Shown here one piece after another: positions 27,701-35,117 of a stretch of 50,895 bases of DNA. A model generated the notes under the pieces. That model was not told the origin of the DNA. It made no database searches and was given only the letters and a program-made list of their open reading frames with translations. The stretch covers positions 1 through 50,895 of the forward strand of contig JBFWOF010000049.1 in the NCBI GenBank assembly GCA_050250665.1. The letters are read 5' to 3'. Origin of the DNA: JADKFD01 sp050250665 (lineage in GTDB: Bacteria; Pseudomonadota; Gammaproteobacteria; Xanthomonadales; SZUA-5). A program made the translations under genes and the position numbers. The stretch's first letter is position 1, and each line of letters starts with the position of its first letter.

Positions 27701-29837
27701 GCGCCTCATCGATGGCTTCCGGGCTGTCGCTGCGCGCCAGCAGATTGGTCAGCGACTGCTCCAGCACGGTCAGCTGGGCCCCGAACTCCAGCCCCTGCTC
27801 CTGCTCCAGCAGACCCTCGCGGCGCGAGCCCAAACCGGCGCGGATGCGATTGACCTCGGCATACAGCGCGCTGGTCTGACCCAGCAGCGTGGCCCGCTGT
27901 TGGGCGTCGGTCTGTTCGAAACTGGCGATCAGCTCCGACAATCCATCCAGCGATTCGGCCAGCGCATCCAGCTTCTCACTGATCGGCGCCAGCGCCTTGG
28001 TGGACTTGGCGCCGTCCACCGCAGTGGCGGCTTCGTTGAGGCCCTTGCGCAGGCTGGCAAAGGCCGCCGGATCGGCAAAGAACTTGAGCGCGCGCTCGCC
28101 GATGCGATCGAGCTCCTCGCGCAAACGGGTGTCTTCGACATCGATCGCGGCCAGATCCACATGGGCCTGTTCGCGCAATCCGGTCAGCTCGCCACGCTTG
28201 CGCTTGATGGCGCGGATCGCCTCGGTGAAGTCCTCCGGCTTCTGCCAGAGCAGGCTGACCACGCGGGATAGCAGCTCGCTGACCTCGGCTCGGGCGCTGT
28301 CCACCGCCTGCCGCGCCGACTGCCGCGCGCGTTCCAGCTTCTCGTAGGCTTCCAGTGCTTCGCGACCGCTGCGCGCCAGCGTGCTGACCTCGGCGGCAAT
28401 CTGCCCGACCTCGGCCTCGGCCAGCCAGGGATGGGCATCGACGCAGCGCGCTGCCAGCTTCAGCAAACGCTCGTAAGCGCCTTCGCTGGCGGCATCCTCA
28501 GCCAGCCGGGTCAGTTCACGCAGTTCCGCCAGTGCCCGCACCACATTGGCATTGCCCAAACGACCGAGCAGGCCACCGACCTTGGGCTGGGCGCTGGCAT
28601 GTTCCTCCGAGGCGAAGGGCGTGCGCCACAGCTGCATGGTGTGCAGGCGCGAGGCATCGCTGCCTTCAGGCGTGACCAGCAGTATCTGGCCGTCGTCGAA
28701 GCGCGCGTAGCCCGCGGCCAGCAGCGGCTGACCGATGGCGCGATCGATCAGGTTGTAGGGCAGCAGCGCGTAATCGCCCCTGGCGGTGTCGTAAAACACA
28801 TAGAGCACGTCCTCGCCGCTGGGCGCGCGCACCGTGCGCTTCAGCCGGTAGCCACTGAAATCGTGGCCCAGATCCTTGAAATGCTTGAAATCGCCCGACT
28901 CCAGATAGTAACCGCCGGGAAACACGATGCCGTGGTCCTCGGGCAATTCCACACAGGAGTCACCGATCTCGTCGATGCGCAGCACCTGCTTCAGACGCTT
29001 GTTGTAGACCAGATAGCGGGTGTGGTTCTCGCGATAGGGCTTGATGCTGAGCAGGATCAGCGTCGGCAGATCGGCGTAGGCAATTTCGGCATCGGCCAGT
29101 GCCTGATTCTTGTCCTCGACCGGCTCCGAATAGATGCCGAGCCCGGTGTCGGTGTTGTTCTCGATCTTGATGGTCAGATCGCCACCGATGGTCTCGACAA
29201 ACACCGTGTCGAGGATGTTCACATGGGCATGCCGGCCGAGCACATGATCCTCGCGCCCCACCGATTGCCACTCGAAACTGTGCGAAGGCGGCAACACATG
29301 ATCGCGCTCGCCGCGGTTGTCGATGTAGCTGAGCGCGCCGGCGGTGTCGACGGCAAAACGGAACACCCGCTTGTCGCCCGGCTGACTGCCGGTGCGAAAG
29401 ATCAGCAGCAGACGCTCGTTGACCAGCCGCAGCTGATCCAGCGTGGTCGCCTTGTAGTAGGTGAACAACTCGCGGAAATCGGCGACAAAGCGCTGATCGT
29501 CCAGAAAGCTGCCGCCGATGGGCACAGTCGCCAGCCCCACGCCCTCCGCGCCTTCGGCCAGCTGGTACAGGCAGAACACATCCTCGACCCGGGTCTCCTT
29601 CTTCAGACCCATGGTCACGTTGTAGCCGAACAGCAGCCGATCGCCCACGCGGACGATGTCGCGCGCCACACAGTTGTGCTCGGTCCGCGCACTCAGCCGC
29701 GCCAGCAGCTTGGGTTCGATACGACCAAAAGTGCTGATGCGCTGGGTATTCAGCGCATCGGCCTTGGCCCGCAGCGACTCGGAAGCCGCGGAGAGGCGTT
29801 TGCGGAGCAGGTCGAAGGTGGCGGAGTTTGTCGTCAT
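24744..29837 (-). CDS. Giant AAA ATPase ('DNA repair ATPase', DUF3686-like) of a flotillin operon
   Basis: A 1697-aa protein. Residues about 1-400 are beta-rich with repeated phrases such as RVGDRLLFGYNV; about 420-900 is long coiled coil (LERARQSARQAVDSARAEV, REELDRIGERALKF); a helical region follows; the C-terminal third is an AAA module with SPPGYGKTTLMEYIA (Walker A, about residue 1260), VMLYVDDIQHC (Walker B, about 1323) and FALVMAGNPYTETGEMFRIP, a MoxR-like layout. I prefer ATG 29837 (MTTNSATFDLL) with GGCAAAGGC upstream over TTG 29858. It is last in the six-gene minus-strand operon. The family name implies DNA repair, but the flotillin and DUF2170 neighbours suggest membrane remodelling or stress. 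Cellular role unproven. Confidence 0.8.
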   Translation of the reverse strand: MTTNSATFDLLRKRLSAASESLRAKADALNTQRISTFGRIEPKLLARLSARTEHNCVARDIVRVGDRLLFGYNVTMGLKKETRVEDVFCLYQLAEGAEGVGLATVPIGGSFLDDQRFVADFRELFTYYKATTLDQLRLVNERLLLIFRTGSQPGDKRVFRFAVDTAGALSYIDNRGERDHVLPPSHSFEWQSVGREDHVLGRHAHVNILDTVFVETIGGDLTIKIENNTDTGLGIYSEPVEDKNQALADAEIAYADLPTLILLSIKPYRENHTRYLVYNKRLKQVLRIDEIGDSCVELPEDHGIVFPGGYYLESGDFKHFKDLGHDFSGYRLKRTVRAPSGEDVLYVFYDTARGDYALLPYNLIDRAIGQPLLAAGYARFDDGQILLVTPEGSDASRLHTMQLWRTPFASEEHASAQPKVGGLLGRLGNANVVRALAELRELTRLAEDAASEGAYERLLKLAARCVDAHPWLAEAEVGQIAAEVSTLARSGREALEAYEKLERARQSARQAVDSARAEVSELLSRVVSLLWQKPEDFTEAIRAIKRKRGELTGLREQAHVDLAAIDVEDTRLREELDRIGERALKFFADPAAFASLRKGLNEAATAVDGAKSTKALAPISEKLDALAESLDGLSELIASFEQTDAQQRATLLGQTSALYAEVNRIRAGLGSRREGLLEQEQGLEFGAQLTVLEQSLTNLLARSDSPEAIDEALARTLGQIEHLEGRFGSHPGFLVELTSRREAALEAFAARREQIAAQRDKRAQGLRDAVSRVLDGIPRRIAKLSEADELHGFFAGDTLVERAQAQIEELRQLGAAVQADELAGRLRSLKEAGLRDLRDRLELGTSGDSLALGRQRFTIERRPLDLALLHNEQGLSLQLTGTDYRVTLDEPEAEQHREVWGQVLPNETESVYRAEYLAWRIWQRASAGDAAVNAALRATEGSALADLVADEAQRHPTEDYQRGVHDADAIRIVQALDSIARQAGELRWPASARVLAQAWFAGLDSPEQASARGLAAGLAWFLARGEGMPLPPSWQSALGALATELGLPDDASSIESAARHLAASLGGTLPSFAASGSALDLAEQVSRELPVSALAALNAPIASAEKLDLARAWCARTQADAHPANVLEAAAILCFPGLARERINVELHTRIEGLRGEHGRVRQGVLELDFPEFLIRLAQHQQTVAPAWSAFAALRHRVSERERKRLGLHRFEAKPLAGFVRNRLIDEVYLPLIGNNLAKQIGTIGDQRSDRSGLLLLISPPGYGKTTLMEYIADRLGMIFVRVNGPTLGHEITSLDPAQASTRGAAEELVKLNLGLAMGVNVMLYVDDIQHCSPEFLQKFISLADGTRRIDAVIDGSARTIDLRGKRFALVMAGNPYTETGEMFRIPDMLANRADVYNLGDVLSGREALFADSYIENALTANPLSAPLAERPRAEIQSVLRIARGDDELLPSGLPGGVELVELVKRMLSVRDVLGRVNASYVASAAQDDSYRTEPPFKLQGSYRNMVKLAAQLSPLMTAGELDALIRDHYRGEAQTLGARAEENLLKLAQLIGQPSTEEAARWQQLVDNFQRLMKQGGKEADGATRAAQVLADIAQQLQKQNEQSAGTREALKALESLGEIRELLARVPRDPQLEMPPALADTLAKMAKAYENTLVPIVSALHHKMTLDHDIWEQVRDMRKEVDALMKRIGSGKKAS

Positions 29838-29860
29838 CGCGTGTGCCTTTGCCTTCAAGA

Positions 29861-30093
29861 GCGGGGCTGGGGACTGGGGGCTGGGGCGCGAGGCCCGCAG
29901 TGGTAGGCCGGGTCCTCGCGTCTGTCGACGCCGACCGTGCGGTATGCGCGATACGCGAGGCGCCCGGCGTTTTGTGCCTCAGCGAGGGCCGCGGACGCCG
30001 GCGCGAACCACGATCCGGCGCCAGTGAAACTCGCGCGCGCCGGATCCGCGCTACCGGGAGCTGCCGCCCCAGCCCCAAGCCCCCGGCCCCGCC
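29861..30093. repeat. Composite element: G-rich inverted arms around a REP-G doublet
   Basis: A 29-bp arm at 29861-29889 (GCGGGGCTGGGG..., four G-runs) is mirrored imperfectly at about 30064-30093. Between them 29903-30054 is a REP family G doublet in the orientation opposite to 24478-24628. It sits inside the operon between the flotillin and ATPase genes. Confidence 0.75.
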
Positions 30094-30104
30094 CTGGCAT
30101 CGGC

Positions 30105-32276
30105 TCAGCCCTCGCCCACCAGCTTCTTCAACATCTCCAACTCCTTGGTCTTCCCACTCGCGACCAGCTTCTGCATCAGCGCGGCCACGCTCAGATCGCG
30201 CACCGCGTCGGCGCCGCCGACGGCGGCGACCAGTTCCTTGGCGTCTTGCAGCAGATCGCGCTTGCCGGCCTTGTGCTCGGCGAAGGCCTTGTTCAGCAGC
30301 TGGCTCTTGCCGACGGTGCCGTCGATGGCCTTGCCCAGCGACAGGCTGCGCATGAAGCTGTCGAAGTACTCGCCGTCACCGCCGACGATCTCGATCTTGG
30401 CCTGCTGCAGCGCCCGCGACAGCACCTGGGCCTGATCCTTGGCGATGGCCTGGTTGGCCTCGATGCCGCGCAGGGTTTCGGCGTGGCTGTAGTCGAGCTG
30501 CATGCGCTGTTCTTCGTGGGCCCTCGTTTCCGGGCTCATCTTGGTCATGGCCTCGAACTTGGCGGTCAGGCCTTCGGACTCGGCCGCGAAGCGGGCGGCA
30601 ATCGCCGCGGCCTCGGCTTCGCCGCTCTTCTGTCGACCGGTGGCTTCGGCTTCCAGCTTCAGACGCAGGGCTTCGGCCTGTGCCGCGCCCTGTTTGGCGA
30701 TGGCATCGGCATCGACCAGCTTGACCTGCGCTTCAGCCACACCCTGCTTCTCGCGACCGGCCGCCTCGGCCTCCATCTTGGCCTGCAGCGCATGGGCGTG
30801 GGCATCGCCCAGCTTGACCACCGCATCGGCATCGGCGAGCTTGACCCGGGCAGCGACCACGCCGTCCTTTTCGCGGGCGTCGGCCTTGGCGATGGCGACC
30901 TTGGCTTCGGCCAGACCGGACGCCGCTGACAGCGCCTCTATGCCCTCGGCTTCGCGCTTCTTGGCCTCGGCCATCTTCGCGGCGACCGCCAGCCTGGCTT
31001 CGGCCAGGGTCTGTTCTTCGGCCGACTTGTGCTTGGCGCGCTGCTCGTCGGCCTCGGCCAGCTTGACCTCGGCGATGAACTTCTCCTGGGCCTGACCTTC
31101 GGCGAGGACGATGGTGCTCTTGCGGGTGCGCTCGGCCTCGGACATCACGCGCACGTTCTTGATCTCTTCTTCCTGCTCGGCCACCGTACGCTCGACCACG
31201 ATGCGCTCGCGGATGACATCGGCGATGGCCTTCTTCTGCACCTCGACCGCCTTTTCCTTCTCGATCTGCTGCAGCGTCACTTCGCGCTCGCGGTCGACGA
31301 TCTCCAGCTCGCGGGCACGGGTGACCTTTTCTTCCTCGATGGCCACGGCGCGCAAACGGTTGTTCTGGGCCACTTCGGTCTCGCGTTTGACGTTCTCGTT
31401 CTGCACGGCGATCTGCTGATCGGCCAGCAACCGTGCCAGCTCCGACTTGGCGCGCTCTTCCGAGGCAACCTTGGCTGACTCGGCCTCCTCGCGGGCCTTG
31501 GTGATGGTGATCTCGCGCTGCTGGTGGGCTTCGGCGTAGGCCTTCTGGCGCTCCAGTTCGAGCACCGCCTCGGCGGTCTCGACATCCTTCTTCTTGATCC
31601 GCATCTCTTCGTTGCGACGGAACTCGTTGGTGCGGATGTTTTCTTCCGCGGTGAGTTCAGTGATCTTCTTGATGCCCTGGGCGTCAAGAATGTTGTGCGG
31701 ATCGAGCTTTTCGAGCGGGGTCTGCTCCAGATAGTCGATGGCCGCATCTTCCAGCACGTAGCCGGACAGGTCATCGCCGATCTGGCGCACGATCTCGTCG
31801 CGGAACTGATCACGGGCCTGGTACAGATCGACAAAATCCATGGCCTTGCCGACGGTCTTCAGCGCTTCGGAGAACTTGGCCGAGAACAGATCCTCCAGCG
31901 TGTCCTGGTTGCTGGCGCGGGCGCAGCCGATGGCCTGGGCCACCCGCAGCACGTCCTCGGCGGTCTTGTTGACGCGCACGAAGAACTTGACCTTGATGTC
32001 GGCGCGCATGTTGTCCCTGCAGATCAGGCCCTCCTTGCCCATGCGCTCGATCTCGATGGTCTTCATCGAGATGTCCATCTCTTCGACCTTGTGCAGCACC
32101 GGAATCACCAGCCGCCCGGTAAAGGTCACCTCGGGCTCCACCCGCATGGTGTTGACGATCATGGCGTGACCCTGCTCCACCTTGCGGTAGAACTTGGCGA
32201 TCAGCGCGAGGAAGCCGAACAGGAAGATGACGACAACGACGACAGCTGCGATCAATGTGGTGAAAGCGAGGTCCAT
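30105..32276 (-). CDS. Flotillin family (YqiK-like) membrane scaffold protein
   Basis: A 723-aa protein with one N-terminal membrane helix (residues about 5-30, LIAAVVVVVIFLFGFLALIAKF), an SPFH/band-7 domain (about 30-210, starting KVEQGHAMIVN and VTFTGRLVIPVLHKVEEMDISMKTIEI) and a very long Ala/Glu/Lys coiled coil (about 215-620) typical of flotillins. The C terminus (about 630-723) is a compact helical region (FDSFMRSLSLGKAIDGTV). Flotillins cluster in membrane microdomains and organise other proteins. The gene follows a YqiJ-like gene, as in E. coli yqiJK, and precedes the giant ATPase. The RBS GGAG lies 8 bases before ATG 32276. Confidence 0.92.
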   Translation of the reverse strand: MDLAFTTLIAAVVVVVIFLFGFLALIAKFYRKVEQGHAMIVNTMRVEPEVTFTGRLVIPVLHKVEEMDISMKTIEIERMGKEGLICRDNMRADIKVKFFVRVNKTAEDVLRVAQAIGCARASNQDTLEDLFSAKFSEALKTVGKAMDFVDLYQARDQFRDEIVRQIGDDLSGYVLEDAAIDYLEQTPLEKLDPHNILDAQGIKKITELTAEENIRTNEFRRNEEMRIKKKDVETAEAVLELERQKAYAEAHQQREITITKAREEAESAKVASEERAKSELARLLADQQIAVQNENVKRETEVAQNNRLRAVAIEEEKVTRARELEIVDREREVTLQQIEKEKAVEVQKKAIADVIRERIVVERTVAEQEEEIKNVRVMSEAERTRKSTIVLAEGQAQEKFIAEVKLAEADEQRAKHKSAEEQTLAEARLAVAAKMAEAKKREAEGIEALSAASGLAEAKVAIAKADAREKDGVVAARVKLADADAVVKLGDAHAHALQAKMEAEAAGREKQGVAEAQVKLVDADAIAKQGAAQAEALRLKLEAEATGRQKSGEAEAAAIAARFAAESEGLTAKFEAMTKMSPETRAHEEQRMQLDYSHAETLRGIEANQAIAKDQAQVLSRALQQAKIEIVGGDGEYFDSFMRSLSLGKAIDGTVGKSQLLNKAFAEHKAGKRDLLQDAKELVAAVGGADAVRDLSVAALMQKLVASGKTKELEMLKKLVGEG

Positions 32277-32347
32277 GGCTTACTCCGCTGGGGACTGGGT
32301 ACTGCGTTGAAATGGATAGGTGACTTGAGTTGAGACTGGGTGTTGGT

Positions 32348-32495
32348 CGGGACGCGGGACCCGGGACCGGGGACCCGGGAAGGTCAAGAGCCCAGAGCCG
32401 GCGTCGAGGGGGGAGTCGATACCTTCATTGCGCTCGGGCTTGCAGGCGCGAGCTCTGGCTTGCCCGGGTCCCGGGTCCCGGGTCCCGGGTCCCGA
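32348..32495. repeat. Inverted GGGACCC/GGGTCCC tandem arms
   Basis: Left arm about 32348-32380 has units of GGGACCCG type; right arm about 32464-32495 has CCGGGTC repeated four times. The units are themselves palindromic, so each arm can self-fold or pair with the other. It lies in the gap between the OB-fold and flotillin genes (32277-32505); no gene is seen there. Confidence 0.75.
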
Positions 32496-32505
32496 AAGTG
32501 GCGTC

Positions 32506-33165
32506 CTAGGCTTCATAAGCCTCCACCCGATAACGCCCACTCCTGGGGTCGAGATCGATGATCAAGGCGCTGGAACCTTTGGTCAGGGTGTTGGGGGTGT
32601 CGGCATAGACGCGCACGTTCAGGGGCGCGCCGCTGCCGAGGGCGACTTCGGCCTGGCCGAATTTCTCCGACACGGTCAGTGTCAGGATCTTGCAGGCCTT
32701 GCCGAGGATCGCTTCCTTGTTGGCACTGACATGCACGACAAACAGCGGTTTCAGGGGCCGCAGCGCGCGCGCCGCCAGCGGCACCGCCAGGACCAGTGCC
32801 GCGATCAGGATCAGGCTGCCGGCGATCCAGGTCGGCAGCGGAATCCACTTCCACAGCAGCGACACCGCCAGCAAGGTCAGCAGCCACCAGAAGAACACCA
32901 CACCGCTGACCACGATCGAGAAGGGCAGCTTGTCCAGTCCCAGCGCCATCAGCGTTTCCGGGGCCTCGGCATGACTGCCACCACCGCCGTGCTCGGGGAC
33001 ATCGACATCGGTCTCCAGATGGACGTCGGCGTCGAAGTGCGGTCCGAAAGAGTCGAAATCGAGCACGCCGATGATCGCCAGCAGCCAGAACACCAGCAGC
33101 GCACCCATCAGCACCGAGGGCACAAAGCCCGGGAAGTGACTCAGCAGCTCCATGAAACTGTTCAC
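32506..33165 (-). CDS. YqiJ-like membrane protein with OB-fold (NfeD-type) domain
   Basis: A 219-aa protein. It has an N-terminal hydrophobic segment (VPSVLMGALLVFWLLAIIGVL), an acidic His-rich loop (DADVHLETDVDVPEHGGGGSH), two further helices (FSIVVSGVVFFWWLLTLLAVSLL; TWIAGSLILIAALVLAVPLAARAL), and from about residue 140 an OB-like beta domain (GKACKILTLTVSEKFGQAEVAL, NVRVYADTP). This is the expected partner of a YqiK flotillin. It starts with GTG at 33165, overlapping the upstream stop in GTGA; ATG 33153 is an alternative. The His/Asp loop is a possible metal site (inference). Confidence 0.85.
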   Translation of the reverse strand: MNSFMELLSHFPGFVPSVLMGALLVFWLLAIIGVLDFDSFGPHFDADVHLETDVDVPEHGGGGSHAEAPETLMALGLDKLPFSIVVSGVVFFWWLLTLLAVSLLWKWIPLPTWIAGSLILIAALVLAVPLAARALRPLKPLFVVHVSANKEAILGKACKILTLTVSEKFGQAEVALGSGAPLNVRVYADTPNTLTKGSSALIIDLDPRSGRYRVEAYEA

Positions 33166-33521
33166 GATCTGGCTCTCCTGGCGGGTTTCTTCGGCTGCGA
33201 TTGTGATTCGGAAAACTCGATCAGCTCGGCGTTGACTCTTTCCTTGATCGCCAGATGATCGGCGGGATCCAGCTGGTAGCGTTTGCCCAGCAACTGGTAA
33301 TCCTCGGGGCTCAGACTCACCGTCAGCCGCGGCCGCTTGGCCTGGCGGGTGATCGGCAGATCCAGTACCACGCGGATCTGATCGGAGTTCGACAAATTGG
33401 CATCAAAAGCCGCCCGGCGCACGGCCATCAGCACCGTCTCCGACACATCGAAAGCCACCTGCACCGCCTTCAAGGCCGGCTGCGCCGATTGCCAGCGGCT
33501 GGGGAGGCTGCGCCCTTTCAC
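33162..33521 (-). CDS. Small hypothetical protein in the flotillin operon
   Basis: A 119-aa soluble protein with a C-terminal basic tail (QPKKPARRARS). The middle carries AFDVSETVLMAVRRAAFDANLSNSDQIRVVLDLPI and LTVSLSPEDYQLLGKRYQLDP, the former suggesting a short ribbon-helix-helix-like or regulatory segment, but I do not recognise a family. I chose GTG 33521 because the frame further upstream reads into G-rich repeat DNA. Its stop overlaps the YqiJ-like start (GTGA), so the two are translationally coupled and probably act together. Confidence 0.6.
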   Translation of the reverse strand: MKGRSLPSRWQSAQPALKAVQVAFDVSETVLMAVRRAAFDANLSNSDQIRVVLDLPITRQAKRPRLTVSLSPEDYQLLGKRYQLDPADHLAIKERVNAELIEFSESQSQPKKPARRARS

Positions 33522-33583
33522 GCGTCGCAGCCGTAGCTTGGGCCAAGCGCAGCGTGCCCAACATTGAATTGCCGAACCGAAAG

Positions 33584-33696
33584 GCGGGGCTGGGGGCTGG
33601 GAGCTGGGGCGCGACAACCGGAGGTGAGCGCAGTTCTGCCGGCCAAGTTGCACAAAGACCAGCCCCTGCGCCCCAGCCCCCAGCCCCCAGCCCCGC
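33584..33696. repeat. 29-bp G-rich inverted repeat inside the operon
   Basis: Left arm 33584-33612 and right arm 33668-33696 are inverted copies matching at 28 of 29 positions, with a 55-base loop. Each arm has four G-runs (or C-runs) and is almost identical to the arm at 29861-29889. In transcript form it would be a very stable hairpin between the coiled-coil gene and the small hypothetical gene. Confidence 0.9.
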
Positions 33697-33708
33697 TCTT
33701 GACGCTGT

Positions 33709-34254
33709 TCATGGCACGTCCTTCGACTTCCGCGGCCCCTTGCTCAACTGCTCCATGACCTTGTCCGGCCGCGCATGTTCGAAGCCACCGGTCTTCGACG
33801 GCGGCTTCTTCGGCTTGTCCGTTGGCGCCGCTGCCTGGGTGGCCTGGCTGGCAGCCACGGCCGCCCGCGCCATCGCCACATCGCGATTGAACTCGCGCAG
33901 CTGTGCTTCCACCCGGTCATGCACGGCGCCCAGGGTGGCGATATGGGTATCGAAACTCGCCGCCATATCGCCTTCATGGACCACCGCGCGGGCCAGGTCG
34001 CTCAGGCGATCGCGGTAGCGCGGATGCTGCTCGGGCGCGCGGGTCAGCGCCTCCAGCTGCGACTGCGCCCGCAACATGCGTCGGCGTGCAGCCTCGGCGC
34101 GAGCCTTGGCGTCAGCCAGCTCCGCCGCCGTGCGCTGCAGCAAGGCCTGCGCCTGCTTCACCGTGGGCGGCTCCGACGCCGGGCGATCCGCTCCCGGGGC
34201 CAGCGCCTTCCATTCGTCCTTGAGCAATCCGAGCACTTCATCCCACCAGGCCAT
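33709..34254 (-). CDS. Coiled-coil protein, possibly PspA-like in role
   Basis: A 181-aa cytoplasmic protein that is mostly helical: an N-terminal amphipathic stretch (MAWWDEVLGLLKDEWKAL) that could touch membrane, a coiled coil (about 30-150, LLQRTAAELADAKARAEAARRRMLRAQSQLEAL), and a Lys/Pro-rich tail. The position directly after a DUF2170/YjfI gene matches that of yjfJ, a PspA-family gene, in E. coli, but the sequence lacks the usual PspA N terminus and is shorter than the 220-230 aa norm. I therefore call it a coiled-coil protein that may play an analogous role. Start at ATG 34254, 8 bp after the DUF2170 stop. Confidence 0.65.
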   Translation of the reverse strand: MAWWDEVLGLLKDEWKALAPGADRPASEPPTVKQAQALLQRTAAELADAKARAEAARRRMLRAQSQLEALTRAPEQHPRYRDRLSDLARAVVHEGDMAASFDTHIATLGAVHDRVEAQLREFNRDVAMARAAVAASQATQAAAPTDKPKKPPSKTGGFEHARPDKVMEQLSKGPRKSKDVP

Positions 34255-34262
34255 GGTCGCTC

Positions 34263-34688
34263 TCACACCAGAAAGTCGGACAAGGTGGCCAGCGCATCGC
34301 GGCCGTTGTCGCTGAGTGTTGCCAGTTCCAGCGCCATATCCTCCGGCGTGGCCTGCGGGCTCAGCGCCCCGAACAGCACGAAGTGCTCGCCGATGCGACC
34401 GAAGGACGACAAGGGCACACTCGGATTCAGATCGAGCAGAGTCTCCAGCAACTTGCCGCGGCGCTTGGCCTTGACGTCGGCATCGCGCCACAGATAGCTG
34501 ATGCAGAGCAACTGACTGCCGGCATCGGTGATGTAGATCGGCAGCCGATCCACGTCCGGAAACCCGACCTCGATCACCGGCACGTCGCCCGCCATCGGAG
34601 TCACGTCGATCGCATCGATCAGCAGATGCCGCTGCAGCAGCGGCACGGTCGCCTCGATCAGGGATACCAGCTTGCGCGGCCTGGCCAT
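34263..34688 (-). CDS. DUF2170 (YjfI-like) protein, first gene of the operon
   Basis: A 141-aa cytoplasmic protein. Its C-terminal half shows the DUF2170 pattern: LPIYITDAGSQLLCISYLWRD, LNPSVPLSSFGRIGEHFVLFGALSP and ELATLSDNGRDAL. The family (YjfI) is found beside PspA-like, DUF350 and flotillin genes in predicted envelope-stress loci; its molecular role is not established. The start ATG 34688 is preceded by a perfect Shine-Dalgarno AAGGAGG, which is folded into a hairpin (see 34695-34711), and a tandem dyad lies 62 bp upstream. This is the promoter-proximal gene of the six-gene operon. Confidence 0.8.
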   Translation of the reverse strand: MARPRKLVSLIEATVPLLQRHLLIDAIDVTPMAGDVPVIEVGFPDVDRLPIYITDAGSQLLCISYLWRDADVKAKRRGKLLETLLDLNPSVPLSSFGRIGEHFVLFGALSPQATPEDMALELATLSDNGRDALATLSDFLV

Positions 34689-34694
34689 CGATCA

Positions 34695-34711
34695 CCCGCC
34701 TCCTTGGCGGG
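34695..34711 (-). promoter_or_regulatory. Hairpin that sequesters the ribosome binding site
   Basis: On the minus strand CCCGCC-AAGGA-GGCGGG forms a 6-bp all-GC stem with a 5-base loop. The Shine-Dalgarno AAGGAGG is the loop plus the first two bases of the 3' strand, and the ATG follows after 10 bases. Such an arrangement can throttle translation and respond to temperature or a factor. Confidence 0.6.
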
Positions 34712-34749
34712 TCAGACGCTACAGCGTTACCATCGACGCTAGCTTCACG

Positions 34750-34777
34750 GACATATCATGTCAAGACATTTTATGTC
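34750..34777. promoter_or_regulatory. Tandem dyad operator GACAT-N3-ATGTC x2
   Basis: Two perfect inverted repeats, GACAT-ATC-ATGTC (34750-34762) and GACAT-TTT-ATGTC (34765-34777), centres 15 bp apart, in an AT-rich island upstream of the DUF2170 operon. On the minus strand they overlap TTGACA and a TAAAAT string, so a bound protein could block a promoter. A further GACAT half-site is at 34801. Confidence 0.65.
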
Positions 34778-34812
34778 GAATAGGCCGGAGGTCATGGATT
34801 GACATGTTGCCC

Positions 34813-34928
34813 GTAGGTCACGTTGCGCCGAAGGCGCTACGTGACACGGTGATGCGGCAATCCCCAGTTCGGCCGCAAGCCCCAACCCGACGATGTCACG
34901 TAGGCCCTCGCGGGCCAACGTGACCTAC
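34813..34928. repeat. REP family A intact doublet, left of the RAYT
   Basis: The left arm has GTAG, basal stem GTCACGT/ACGTGAC, T opposite T, apical stem GCGCC/GGCGC and loop GAA. The right arm on the other strand has apical stem GGCCC/GGGCC and loop GCGA. The spacer ACGGTGATGCGGCAATCCCC ... ACCCGACGAT is shared with the RAYT-split doublet. Confidence 0.9.
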
Positions 34929-34947
34929 CAGAGCACACCAGATCCAC

Positions 34948-34980
34948 GTAAGTCACGTTGCGCCGAAGGCGCTACGTGAC
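34948..34980 (+). repeat. REP family A left half flanking the RAYT
   Basis: Same arm as at 34813 but headed GTAA instead of GTAG. It continues into ACGGTGATGCG and then into RAYT-specific DNA. Its missing right half is at 35706-35739. Confidence 0.85.
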
Positions 34981-35117
34981 ACGGTGATGCGCCGAAACTC
35001 CGCGTCATCAGGTGCCGGTCCTGTAGGAAATTTCCTGCATGCCAATCGGAATCCACCCGATGCAGACAATCGGACAGTCGCGACATGCTCACGCACCCGA
35101 CCTTCGCGTACTGACAT

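Noticed and set aside
33709..34254. Firm PspA/IM30 assignment
   Set aside because: The position next to a YjfI-like gene fits, but the N terminus and length do not match PspA well enough; kept as a coiled-coil protein.
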